Below the pieces are notes generated by a model, which was given only the letters and a program-made list of their open reading frames with translations, ran no database searches and had not been told where the DNA came from. A stretch of DNA of 64,000 bases from Telmatactis stephensoni (lineage: Eukaryota; Cnidaria; Anthozoa; Actiniaria; Isophelliidae): assembly GCA_029948255.1 (NCBI GenBank), contig JALIZF010001830.1, positions 434,001-498,000 on the forward strand, given 5' to 3'. The translations under genes and the position numbers were made by a program. This document shows, piece after piece, positions 36,701 through 41,630 of this stretch. Positions within the stretch are counted from its first letter, which is position 1; every line of letters begins with the position of its first letter.

Positions 36701-38222
36701 TGTGTCAATACAAGTATGAAATATACTAATGTGACCTGTTCATCACATTTGGAAGTGTGCTGTCTATAAAGCAAGTGATACACAGTGCATTTTTATCTTG
36801 TGGTGGTAATGCAGTTTTAGAGATTTTGATGTGAGAGTGAAATTGTGAGTATCATGTCTCTGCAATATGCCTGCAACAATGTCCAACAACAAAAAGTTTG
36901 GTACAGAAATTAAGTTCAAAAGTATGAATCTTTTTGGTGACCTATTGAATACTGCATGTCTCATATTGACAGATAGATGTGTTATTTACTGGCTGGGAAG
37001 TATGGATAGGGAAAACTGTACCTGAGGATTTGTCTAGATATGGACTGAGGCCTATGCTCTATCCAGCCAGTAAAATAACTTATTTACTTTTTCCCCCTTT
37101 TTTATTTTTTTATTTTTCAAAATCTCAATCGATTTCACAGTAGTCCGGTATTCTTAGGATACTGGACTGTGGTTACATATAGGAAATTCAGCCCGCTCTA
37201 ACAACCAATCAGATCATGCAATTTGATTTGTAAGCTACTTTAAATGGAGTTCTATACTTAAGTGTCTCCACTATGAATAAATTGGAATAAATTCCTAGCA
37301 TATTTGTGGGTTCAATTTGTTCAATAGTGCTGTCTATAAATTAAGTGGAAGCACAAAAATGACTGTAGTTATGAAGTAAATGGAAATCAAGAGGATAACA
37401 ATTGATCTATTATGAAATCATGTTGTTGATCACAGTCAGTTTTGTTTTTCTTCCTTATTTGCATAAGGATACCTGTGGAACAACTTCAAACATTCAAACA
37501 ATGTTTAAAAAGTTAAAACTCTAAAAGTTTATTATTCTAAATACTTGACAAGATCATAGCAAGGAATCTAAGAAAGATTATGAACCTTAGGCCATAGGTT
37601 TTCCAAATCTATGAAAATAAGAAATTGTTGTGACTTGAACACGGAGAAGATCGAGTTACATGCATGATGTATTATTATAATTGAGAGCAAAAAGGTGTTT
37701 CAGAATCGATGATAAACTCTAGTCTTTCCTAACTAATAGTTTTACAGGATTTAAATCTGTCAATAAACGAAAAAAAAAACAATAACTTATAATAACGACA
37801 TTGTTCCAATTGTAGTAATAATTTTCGATCATTCTAGAAGATGGTGTGTCTATAGAAAGCTTCTTTCAACCGAATATTATAGGAAAAGTTAGAATTTTCA
37901 ATATGTTGTCTAGAGGCCACCCAAAAGAGAATGTCCAGAGAAAACTTAAGTTCCTTACATGCTTCTAATATTCAAAGACAGTTACATATTCTACGAATTA
38001 TATCTCGATGATATGAATCTAAACGCTAAATTGATGCACCTAGCAACTTTGGAATCGTGAGGAAGAGACAGCTATGCTAAAAAAATAAGGGCTTCTATAT
38101 TTGACAGCTAAAGACTCACCAGTTCCCTGTGTCGCTCTGATGCAATTTAAAAACAGTATATACAGGAGTATTAGAGAATATAAAGGCAGAATGGATAACT
38201 TCCTTGAACTTGTGTCTGCCAT
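7641..38222 (-). CDS. Receptor-type protein tyrosine phosphatase with large Ig-domain ectodomain
   Basis: Single-pass membrane receptor that should dephosphorylate phosphotyrosine on cytoplasmic substrates. Order: signal peptide (38120-38222), Ig exons (22.6-35.3 kb, at most 11 intact), membrane-proximal Ig (21070-21360), RPTP stalk (20552-20651 and 19907-20094), TM exon (17410-17654), juxtamembrane (16707-16812), D1 in five further exons down to 12663, D2 in five exons, stop at 7641. Most junction phases match when traced by hand. D1 has KNRY, WPDHG and [11 protein letters not shown]2 has KNRY, WPD and [10 protein letters not shown]. The overall design resembles the tandem-domain R2-type RPTPs, but Ig domains replace fibronectin repeats. 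Oddities: three frameshifted Ig exons, a compensated double frameshift in D2, and an unresolved junction between 19907 and 17654. The phosphatase identity is certain; the ectodomain isoform composition is not. Confidence 0.88.
7880..8260. repeat. Degenerate pyrimidine-rich (TCTG/TCTA) tract
   Basis: Plus-strand tctgtcta-type repeats with a C/T-rich leader, in the last intron of the phosphatase gene. The plus-strand frame through it is a composition artefact. Confidence 0.8.
8300..8435 (-). CDS. PTP D2 exon 4 (P-loop), with compensated frameshift
   Basis: 136 nt, phase 2 to 0. Completes [10 protein letters not shown], then [13 protein letters not shown]. Next come 11 residues ([11 protein letters not shown]) where the family has [15 protein letters not shown] residues, and then [14 protein letters not shown]. 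The expected peptide is fully present one frame over: an extra G after AAA and a missing A before CAA cancel out. Confidence 0.82.
8708..8839. mobile_element. MITE-like hairpin
   Basis: About 130 bp. The left arm cgcagccgttattagtctag and the following gctcccattcccc-type stretch are mirrored on the right (cagggg...gggagctagactaataacgg). It lies in a phosphatase intron. Confidence 0.75.
8942..9727. mobile_element. Non-autonomous element, about 780 bp, with inverted ends
   Basis: Ends read ttaaggtaattcctctg and cagaggaattaccttaa, both within longer inverted repeats. There is no coding capacity. Two internal, diverged copies of a segment ending gtaccgtgaccccc-like text face the same way. Confidence 0.65.
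9773..9924 (-). CDS. PTP D2 exon 3 (WPD loop)
   Basis: 152 nt, phase 0 to 2. Encodes [20 protein letters not shown] and ends LITVHC, so the nucleophilic Cys is the last complete codon. Confidence 0.82.
9949..10083. mobile_element. MITE with 27-bp inverted ends
   Basis: agagtgcttacaatatatcc at the left end is mirrored by ggatatattgtaagcactct at the right; the core is about 80 bp and AT-rich. Confidence 0.78.
10541..10688. mobile_element. MITE, family M1 copy 1
   Basis: Ends tagagtcgttttcgtacgag and catacgaaaaccactcta are imperfect inverted repeats. The core contains the ggttacgg and cacggtcacggtacgg text shared with copies at 28.4 and 51.8 kb. Confidence 0.75.
10690..11124. repeat. Tandem duplications adjoining a splice donor, with a 16-bp minisatellite
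   Basis: A segment of about 170 bp, running from the intron sequence just inside the D2 exon donor (aacatatgaattcattgtaa) to the gtcgaggtggtacagatcgt hairpin, occurs at about 10.69, 10.93 and 11.10 kb, with a partial copy at 10.44 kb. Between copies, caccctt gcttccctc (16 bp) is repeated about eight times at 10733-10845. Confidence 0.85.
11125..11250 (-). CDS. PTP D2 exon 2
   Basis: 126 nt, phase 0-0. Starts [20 protein letters not shown]. The donor (GGG|GTTAGT) is weaker than the others and lies at the edge of a tandemly duplicated intron segment. Confidence 0.75.
11765..12099 (-). CDS. PTP D2 exon 1
   Basis: 335 nt, phase 1 to 0. Encodes [56 protein letters not shown] and [12 protein letters not shown]. 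The KNRY loop is retained in D2. Confidence 0.88.
12240..12610. repeat. Degenerate GCA/CGCA-rich low-complexity tract
   Basis: Plus-strand text dominated by caagca, cgcac and gtacgca units, in the intron between D1 and D2. No unit is conserved enough to define a period. Confidence 0.75.
12663..12899 (-). CDS. PTP D1 exon 5 (Q loop, interdomain helix)
   Basis: 237 nt, phase 1-1. Encodes [10 protein letters not shown] and [15 protein letters not shown]. The usual QTxxQY Q-loop reads QVEDQY, with Thr changed to Val but both Gln kept. It then runs into the linker to D2. Confidence 0.86.
13264..13395. repeat. 66-bp tandem duplication
   Basis: Two adjacent, essentially identical copies beginning aagccagaggtagtacaatc, in an intron of the D1 region. 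Confidence 0.9.
13829..13862 (-). CDS. PTP D1 exon 4, 34-nt catalytic micro-exon
   Basis: Only 34 nt (phase 0 to 1), encoding [11 protein letters not shown] plus the first base of Gly. It holds the nucleophilic Cys and the P-loop Arg. Acceptor CTCTTAG and donor G|GTATG fit exons on both sides exactly. Confidence 0.85.
14069..14356 (-). CDS. PTP D1 exon 3 (WPD loop)
   Basis: 288 nt, phase 0-0. Starts [17 protein letters not shown] and contains [13 protein letters not shown], the WPD loop with the general-acid Asp. Confidence 0.88.
14956..15073. mobile_element. MITE-like GC-rich hairpin
   Basis: Ends aaggccggtacacacg and cgtgtgtaccggcctt, with gcacgctcccgg mirrored by ccgggagcgtgc inside. Confidence 0.78.
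15324..15511 (-). CDS. PTP D1 exon 2
   Basis: 188 nt, phase 1 to 0. Encodes [16 protein letters not shown]-like [31 protein letters not shown] and LIVM, all conserved PTP core motifs. Confidence 0.88.
16189..16322. mobile_element. MITE-like hairpin
   Basis: ccaagtctcgc at the left mirrors gcgagacttgg at the right, and cttgggcttcctgtg mirrors cacaggaagcccaag in the centre. Confidence 0.7.
16443..16628 (-). CDS. PTP D1 exon 1 (wedge and KNRY loop)
   Basis: 186 nt, phase 1-1. Encodes [20 protein letters not shown], then [16 protein letters not shown] is the phosphotyrosine-recognition loop of classical PTPs. Confidence 0.85.
16707..16812 (-). CDS. Juxtamembrane exon
   Basis: 106 nt, phase 0 to 1. 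Begins [20 protein letters not shown], whose basic stop-transfer residues directly follow the TM helix. Too short for an easy frame search, but both splice sites and both phases fit. Confidence 0.75.
17156..17424. repeat. 95-bp tandem repeat covering a splice donor
   Basis: cggagatc recurs at 17161, 17256 and 17351. Each unit includes the last bases of the TM exon and the donor text (cttacc on plus). Only the rightmost copy is attached to the real exon. Confidence 0.9.
17410..17654 (-). CDS. TM exon with end of stalk
   Basis: 245 nt, leaves in phase 0. Encodes [20 protein letters not shown], a typical RPTP pre-membrane motif, then a Thr/Asp linker, then the TM helix ([20 protein letters not shown]). 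The donor lies inside a 95-bp tandem repeat. Confidence 0.82.
17930..18125. mobile_element. Foldback element, about 195 bp
   Basis: The left arm (ttagacaacagaaag, gcgcccatggcgatatagac, gagaaaatataagaactctt) is mirrored on the right. The loop reads ggctacgcctcgtgcc. It lies in the TM-to-stalk intron. Confidence 0.78.
18713..18797. mobile_element. Short palindrome, about 85 bp
   Basis: ctagcctcctatgcagccgc at the left is mirrored by gcggctgcataggaggctag at the right, a perfect 24-bp class arm. Confidence 0.8.
18950..19116. mobile_element. MITE, family M2 copy 1
   Basis: Ends gcgctgttacactgtgcaat and attgcacagtgtaacagcgc, followed internally by ttctcagcaactt and its mirror. Confidence 0.82.
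19565..19740. repeat. Duplicated 60-bp unit with GCGCTCTGATTGGT motif
   Basis: tataataattggtatattac, followed by cgc/gctctgattggtcgagaaccgtgtg text, occurs twice head to tail; a third partial copy follows. The same gctctgattgg motif is scattered at 17.7, 18.6, 27.0 and 39.8 kb. Confidence 0.75.
19907..20094 (-). CDS. RPTP stalk exon b
   Basis: 188 nt, acceptor TTTCTAG. Encodes [14 protein letters not shown], then a segment ending [10 protein letters not shown]. This resembles the RPTP membrane-proximal pattern in which a Y-x-V-V-V strand is followed by an Ala-rich loop and a GDGK motif. The best donor (T|GTAAGA) joined to the next exon (AA...) makes TAA. Either a G|GTTATA donor near 19927 is used or a small exon is missing, so the 3' boundary is uncertain. 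Confidence 0.6.
20552..20651 (-). CDS. RPTP stalk exon a
   Basis: 100 nt, enters in phase 1 and leaves in phase 2 (TG|GTAAG). Encodes [20 protein letters not shown] and then [13 protein letters not shown]. It opens the membrane-proximal segment. Confidence 0.65.
21070..21360 (-). CDS. Membrane-proximal Ig exon
   Basis: 291 nt, phase 1-1. Starts [15 protein letters not shown]; contains [21 protein letters not shown] and [11 protein letters not shown]. Distinct from types A-D, so probably a constant domain of all isoforms. Confidence 0.8.
22604..22908 (-). pseudogene. Frameshifted type-D Ig exon (two indels)
   Basis: 305 nt. An extra base near the 5' end puts TAA as the third complete codon, and a second extra T lies before the first Cys (ACTTTTATGG against ACTTTATGG in sisters). 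There is also an in-frame 3-nt insertion (KKVNGQ). Splice signals remain. The lesions have accumulated, which suggests the oldest dead copy of the family. Confidence 0.75.
23954..24253 (-). CDS. Ig exon, type D
   Basis: 300 nt, phase 1-1. Starts [18 protein letters not shown]; contains [19 protein letters not shown] and [11 protein letters not shown], ending TVDC. Confidence 0.78.
24291..24406 (-). pseudogene. Half type-D Ig exon
   Basis: A normal acceptor and about 38 codons ([18 protein letters not shown] to VTWKKD) are kept. Then, near 24291, the sequence switches directly to the intron that precedes the exon at 24253. The second half, second Cys and donor are missing. The same intron text follows the intact exon at 26325, so the breakpoint can be seen directly. 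Confidence 0.8.
24540..24612. repeat. (AAT)n microsatellite
   Basis: About 24 near-perfect trinucleotide units in a phosphatase intron. A (CAT)n tract of about 14 units follows at 24692-24734. Confidence 0.93.
25060..25359 (-). CDS. Ig exon, type D
   Basis: 300 nt, phase 1-1. Starts [18 protein letters not shown]; contains [19 protein letters not shown] and [11 protein letters not shown], ending TVNC. Confidence 0.78.
25640..25735. repeat. (GGGA)n tract
   Basis: ggag and ggga units with two cgaaagag/cgagtgag interruptions, in an intron. Confidence 0.88.
26032..26325 (-). CDS. Ig exon, type D
   Basis: 294 nt, phase 1-1. Starts [18 protein letters not shown], with [19 protein letters not shown] and [11 protein letters not shown]. 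Its 5' intron flank matches that of the exon at 24253, which indicates a shared duplication. Confidence 0.78.
26525..26672. mobile_element. Imperfect foldback
   Basis: The gaccgtgcaaatgagagaggg-like left arm is mirrored by accctctctcatgtgaacgggc on the right, with an aacaaaa/ttttgtt centre. Confidence 0.55.
27146..27447 (-). pseudogene. Frameshifted type-D Ig exon (2-nt insertion)
   Basis: 302 nt instead of 300. Relative to sister exons (GTGACATCTCGTTC) it reads GCGACATGTCTCGTTC, gaining two bases after the second Cys. The frame then runs into TAA just before the donor. Both splice signals look normal, so inclusion would truncate the receptor. Confidence 0.75.
27751..28125. mobile_element. 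Foldback element, 375 bp with arms over 150 bp
   Basis: The left end acttgagtttcttaagcctg is mirrored by caggcttaagaaactcaagt at the right. Arms stay matched through the sequence gactgcgagcagtccctcct. Two shortened copies of the inner arm follow in tandem to about 28230. Confidence 0.88.
28398..28512. mobile_element. MITE, family M1 copy 2
   Basis: Starts tagagtcgctttcgtatgag and ends cagtcatacgaaatctgctc. The core is accgtgacagtgccgtaatg. Same family as the copies at 10.6 and 51.8 kb. Confidence 0.78.
28655..28954 (-). CDS. Ig exon, type D
   Basis: 300 nt, phase 1-1. Starts [18 protein letters not shown], then [22 protein letters not shown] and [12 protein letters not shown], ending TVDC. 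Confidence 0.78.
29279..29535 (+). mobile_element. tRNA-derived SINE
   Basis: The head has a pol III A box (tggtcgagtgg) and B box (gttcgagtc) within a tRNA-like stretch ending in gctctggcca. The unrelated body includes gccaactggttcgcctcc and ccagttgggattctt, and the tail is AT-rich (aaataaagatagtttac). The tRNA part lacks a clean acceptor fold, so this is a SINE and not a tRNA gene. Plus orientation, inside a phosphatase intron. Confidence 0.78.
29586..29912. mobile_element. MITE, family M2 copy 2
   Basis: Same 38-bp class ends as the copy at 18950, with a longer core (327 bp in all). Flanks read TTAA|AGGCG and GCC|TTAA, consistent with a TTAA target duplication. Confidence 0.82.
29942..30242 (-). 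pseudogene. Frameshifted type-D Ig exon
   Basis: Splice signals are intact, but the exon is 301 nt. One extra G (ACAAGGAAAT where sister exons read ACAAGAAAT) near 30211 shifts the frame and brings TGA at once, within 20 codons of the exon start. The rest of the domain is well preserved in the shifted frame, so the lesion is recent or is a base-calling error. Confidence 0.75.
30616..30915 (-). CDS. Ig exon, type D
   Basis: 300 nt, phase 1-1. Starts [18 protein letters not shown]; contains [19 protein letters not shown] and [11 protein letters not shown], and ends TVNC. It is the most upstream member of the D family. Confidence 0.78.
31584..31886 (-). CDS. Ig exon, type B
   Basis: 303 nt, phase 1-1. 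Contains [21 protein letters not shown] and [11 protein letters not shown]. Last of the A/B/C-type exons before the type-D block. Confidence 0.75.
31956..32258 (-). CDS. Ig exon, type A
   Basis: 303 nt, phase 1-1. Begins with the type-A lead; contains [18 protein letters not shown] and [11 protein letters not shown]. The variable stretch is [20 protein letters not shown]. Confidence 0.75.
33315..33617 (-). CDS. Ig exon, type A
   Basis: 303 nt, phase 1-1. Starts [16 protein letters not shown]. Its variable stretch ([20 protein letters not shown]) is close to that of the two outermost A exons in the 42-48 kb array. Confidence 0.75.
33885..33972. repeat. (GTGTT)n pentanucleotide microsatellite
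   Basis: About 17 units of gtgtt in the intron between the C exon at 34108 and the A exon at 33617. The matching introns of the 42-48 kb array carry a shorter TTG/TTTA tract in the same place. Confidence 0.92.
34108..34404 (-). CDS. Ig exon, type C
   Basis: 297 nt, phase 1-1. Starts [16 protein letters not shown]; contains [16 protein letters not shown] and [11 protein letters not shown]. Completes an A-B-C triplet with the two preceding exons. Confidence 0.75.
34558..34860 (-). CDS. Ig exon, type B
   Basis: 303 nt, phase 1-1. Starts [17 protein letters not shown]; contains [18 protein letters not shown] and [11 protein letters not shown]. It is the older counterpart of the B exons in the 42-48 kb array. 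Confidence 0.75.
34950..35252 (-). CDS. Ig exon, type A (most divergent A copy)
   Basis: 303 nt, phase 1-1. Starts [16 protein letters not shown] and ends TVNC. Cys, Trp (IQWFKDG) and DEAKYKC are present. The C'-D-E stretch ([20 protein letters not shown]) differs from all other A exons. Confidence 0.75.
36430..36499 (-). pseudogene. Relic of a type-E Ig exon (3' end only)
   Basis: Roughly the last 23 codons of a type-E Ig ([20 protein letters not shown]) with an intact donor (T|GTAAGT). Upstream homology stops at about 36499, before the second Cys, so it cannot be spliced as a domain. Confidence 0.75.
36500..38119. other. First intron of the phosphatase gene, no coding signal
   Basis: AT-rich sequence without a recognisable exon. 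It includes an imperfect palindrome near 36970-37085 (tttactggctggg...ccagccagtaaaa). Confidence 0.5.
38120..38222 (-). CDS. RPTP exon 1, signal peptide (proximal start)
   Basis: 103 nt from ATG to donor G|GTGAGT, phase 1. It encodes a basic start ([10 protein letters not shown]), a hydrophobic core ([16 protein letters not shown]) and a cleavage region near IRATQG. Its terminal G completes the Asp codon that opens the next Ig exon (35252), which supports it as a genuine first coding exon. Confidence 0.65.
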
Positions 38223-39539
38223 TGTCGAATATGTATTATGGTAATATTTACGAATACTACGTCCCCTCCCCCCACGCTTGAATTGATGTCACGAAAGTGA
38301 CGTCATCGGTTAAAATAACGTTTACTTATTAGTTCTTGCTCAATCATATTCCATTGTGTTATCCTTTTTAAAAAAACCCGATCATTTAATGATTTTTTTC
38401 AACGATAAAAAATCATTTTGATAATATCTCACTCGAAAGTAAAATTGTTGAGTATCAGCAAATGCTATGACGAAAGAGGCAATGAAATGCAAGTCATCTA
38501 CTCAAATCAATCAAACGAGACAATACATAAAATATACATCATAACAATTAAAAAAAAAAACGTAGAGGGAAAATCCTTAGGAGTATTAATAAAATCAGAA
38601 TTAAATGAACAGATATATAGGAGTAATAAAATTAGAATTCAATGAATAGATATGTACTGAAAATGTACTCATTCGCTTTGTTATAATTTACTCAAATTAA
38701 TTCAAATGTTTTAAGAAATCGGAATATAATGAAAAGTAATTAATTAATGGTTTAGTCTATTTACGAAAATTTATTCAAATATCATAAGAAACCTACCCTG
38801 GGTTCCAGGGGATTATCGTCTCGTTCCGACGTTTATTTACCTGATAGGAGAGTCACACGACGATAAGAAACCGAAATAAAATGAAGAAAAAAATACAAGG
38901 AATGATGATCACTACAGTTGGAACGGATGATACTTCTCGAATATCCTAAAAATTCCGATCCGGTCGAAATGCACGACGTAAGAAGAAAGCGTTCCGGTGA
39001 ATAATTGAATAAAGTGTTTTGGTTGAATAGTTCTATGACGTTATTATACTTCACAGTCAACTCTCGCCTTGCGGTCACCCTGCTGTTATGGACATCTCGC
39101 TATTACTGACAGAAGCTAAATCCCCGGCCGGCCGAAAATACAAAGAAATGTACATGGAAACAACTCCTGCTATTACGCATTCTCACTATTACGGACACTA
39201 AATGACGGTCCCGATGGTGGCCGGCCGCCATAAGGAGGGTTGACTGTAAAGGAAACAAAAGGAAGCGGGAAAGAAAGACAGGAAACTATTGTAAGAGTAG
39301 TAAGCGACATACAGTCGATTACTGAAAGGTTGCGGTATAAGTTTATACAAATATTCAAATATCTAATGAGATGCTGAAAACCCAAAATACTACTTAAATT
39401 TGACAAAAGCAATGCATATGCTTGCCAAAATATATTTTTAGTCTTTCTAAACTCTCGAAGGTATCAAAAAAGTATATTGTGGGTGTTGAGAGCGCTTATT
39501 TACAAATCGCATTTCATTAGATATACTGAATAAACTACG

Positions 39540-39690
39540 TAAGGAATATAAAACGCGCTCGCATGTCTCTGTACTGTGACATAAACGCTGCAGATGATGT
39601 AGAGCAAGAGAAAAGCAAGCTTAGGAAGCTTACATCTTCCAGAGTGTTTATATCACAGTACAGAGACATAAGCGATCGTTTTATATTGCT
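39540..39690. mobile_element. Foldback element, family M3 copy 1
   Basis: aatataaaacgcgctcgcat and the following gtctctgtactgtgac text are mirrored by gtttatatcacagtacagag and the following text. The centre is aagcaagctt. Confidence 0.78.
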
Positions 39691-39895
39691 TTTATAAAAT
39701 ATTTTCGACGTTTTTTGAGCGAGCCATGTCTCTGTCCTCTGATATAAACACGGTAGTAAGCCAATCAGCGCGCGCGTTATATCTCAAATATTTTTTATAT
39801 AATAATTGGCATATTACGCGCGCTCTGATTGGTCGAACAACCATGTGTGATTAGAGTACACACACATAGATGGCGTCATCGAATCTTACGCGCGC

Positions 39896-40134
39896 TCTGA
39901 TTGGTTGGAATGTTTCGATTTAAGGAATATAAAACGCGCGCGCATGTCTCTGTCCTGTGATATAAACACGATGGAAGATGTAGAGCACAAGAAAAGCAAG
40001 CTTAGGAACACGAGGCGTAGCCGAGTGTTTCTCTTGCTTTTCGAGTGCTCTACATCTTCCAGAGTGTTTATATCACAGAACAGAGACATGAGCGCGCGTT
40101 TTATATTCCTTAAATCGAAACATTCCAACCAATC
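39896..40134. mobile_element. Foldback element, family M3 copy 2 (near-perfect 240-bp palindrome)
   Basis: ctctgattggttggaatgtt at the left is mirrored by aacattccaaccaatca at the right. The arms continue through tttcgatttaaggaatataa and gtagagcac. The loop contains gaggcgtagccgag. Confidence 0.88.
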
Positions 40135-40284
40135 ATAAGCGGTTTATATTGCTTTTATAAAATATTTTCGACGTGTTTTGAGCGAGCCATGTCTCTGTCC
40201 TCTGATATAAACATGGTAGCCAGCCAATCAGCGCGCGCGTTATATCTCAAATATTTTATAAAAATATTATATAAAACAGATAGA

Positions 40285-40446
40285 TTCCATTTTTCCGTGC
40301 GTCTGTACTCTAATCGATGCACAGAAGACGTCAAAGTGTGGTGAGAACAACAGTCACGCCACTCGACTTCGTTTCGTGGCGTACTGTTTTTGTTCTCACC
40401 ACATTTTGACGTCATCTGTGCATCGATTAGAGTACAGACGCACAAC
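40285..40446. mobile_element. Foldback element related to M3
   Basis: cgtgcgtctgtactctaatc is mirrored by gattagagtacagacgcac. The arms include the gacgtcaaagtgtggtgaga stretch; the loop reads cgacttcgtttcgtggcg. Confidence 0.85.
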
Positions 40447-41336
40447 AAAATAAAGAAAAAGAAATAAACAACTACAAACACATGTACATAAAGAAATAAA
40501 ATGAACCTTGATCGATGAAAAGTAATTTGAAATGATAGTAAGTCGATTTCCTAATAAAAATAATATATTTTTTCACAAGACTTTCATCTTTCCTTCCTTT
40601 CCGTTGGCTCACGGCAGAAACGGCGCGGGCGCGCGCGCGCGAGCGATGTTTGCTAAAAGGGCGCCAAATTTTGGCGCCATTTCAACCTGACCAATGAAAA
40701 TGAGTGGGAGTATTTTCGATTTTTCTTTTTACCACTATCGTCCGCACCCTTCAATATTAAAAGTTCTAGTAGCTAGTGCAACAACCCTAGAATTTATCAC
40801 AATATTTCTCTTTCTTTATGACTGACGTTTACTATATTCCGCATTGAAAATTATGTTAGCTAAATTTTATACTTATGACTCTGATTTTCAAGTTTACGAC
40901 AGGCTACGTCCCATATGTTTATGTCGCATAAACCTCGATAACATGGTAGTTATTTTTCAACTCACTTTTGAGATAGAGTGATTTTATCTTAATCCGCGAA
41001 AAAATAGTATGCATTATAGTTAGTAAGTCGGACTCTAAACCTATGCTTTACTTTTGTTTTTATCAACTAGTACAAACAAAATGATCATTGTTTGTTCACG
41101 GGTTAGCACTCGGTATGAAGAGCTCTCACATCTAGCACGTAACAGGGCCGTAGCCACCATTTAGACATTGGTACGGTTTTTAAAAGTTGCATGGTCCGTT
41201 TTTTTTCGTTTTCCTACACGAATTCATGTTTCAAAACTGCAATGGCAATGGTTCTAACGGTAAAAGATGGTCCGGTTGAAAACCTGACTAAGCGTACCGG
41301 TGGCTACGGCCCTGCGTAAGCCTGTTATTTACTTAC

Positions 41337-41630
41337 ACTGGACAGTAACAACGGCTTCAGACGATGACACAGTGCTCACTCCATTGTCAGCTCTACAACT
41401 ATAGTTTCCCCCTTCGGTACGATTGATCCTATTGAACGTCAAAGAGCTCGTAACACGCATGTTCTCAGCTGTCTTCACAATTTCTTTTAGGGGACTTAAT
41501 TTTACGTTTTGTCCATCTTTAAACCACGTGATGTTTGGATGCGGTTTACCCTCCGAAGTACACGTTAATGTTAGACTTTGTTCCTCTGTTGCAATCTTGG
41601 ATCCAGGAGCTTTTATAAATTTAGGTGCGT
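41337..41630 (-). CDS. Ig exon, type F
   Basis: 294 nt, phase 1-1. Starts with DAPKFIKAPGSKIATEEQS; contains LTCTSEGKPHP, ITWFKDGQNV and EGGNYSCRADNG, ending TVQC. A single-copy type, last Ig exon before the second signal exon. Confidence 0.75.

Larger units (their letters stand above)
38223..41336. other. Region between signal exon 38222 and Ig exon 41337
   Basis: No TM, phosphatase or other domain is recognised on either strand. It is filled by foldback elements between 39.5 and 40.45 kb and by a CG-rich patch (gcgcgggcgcgcgcgcgcg) at about 40624-40645. Confidence 0.55.

Noticed and set aside
39886..40138. Matching frames on opposite strands at 39.9-40.1 kb
   Set aside because: They arise because the sequence is a near-perfect palindrome; not genes.
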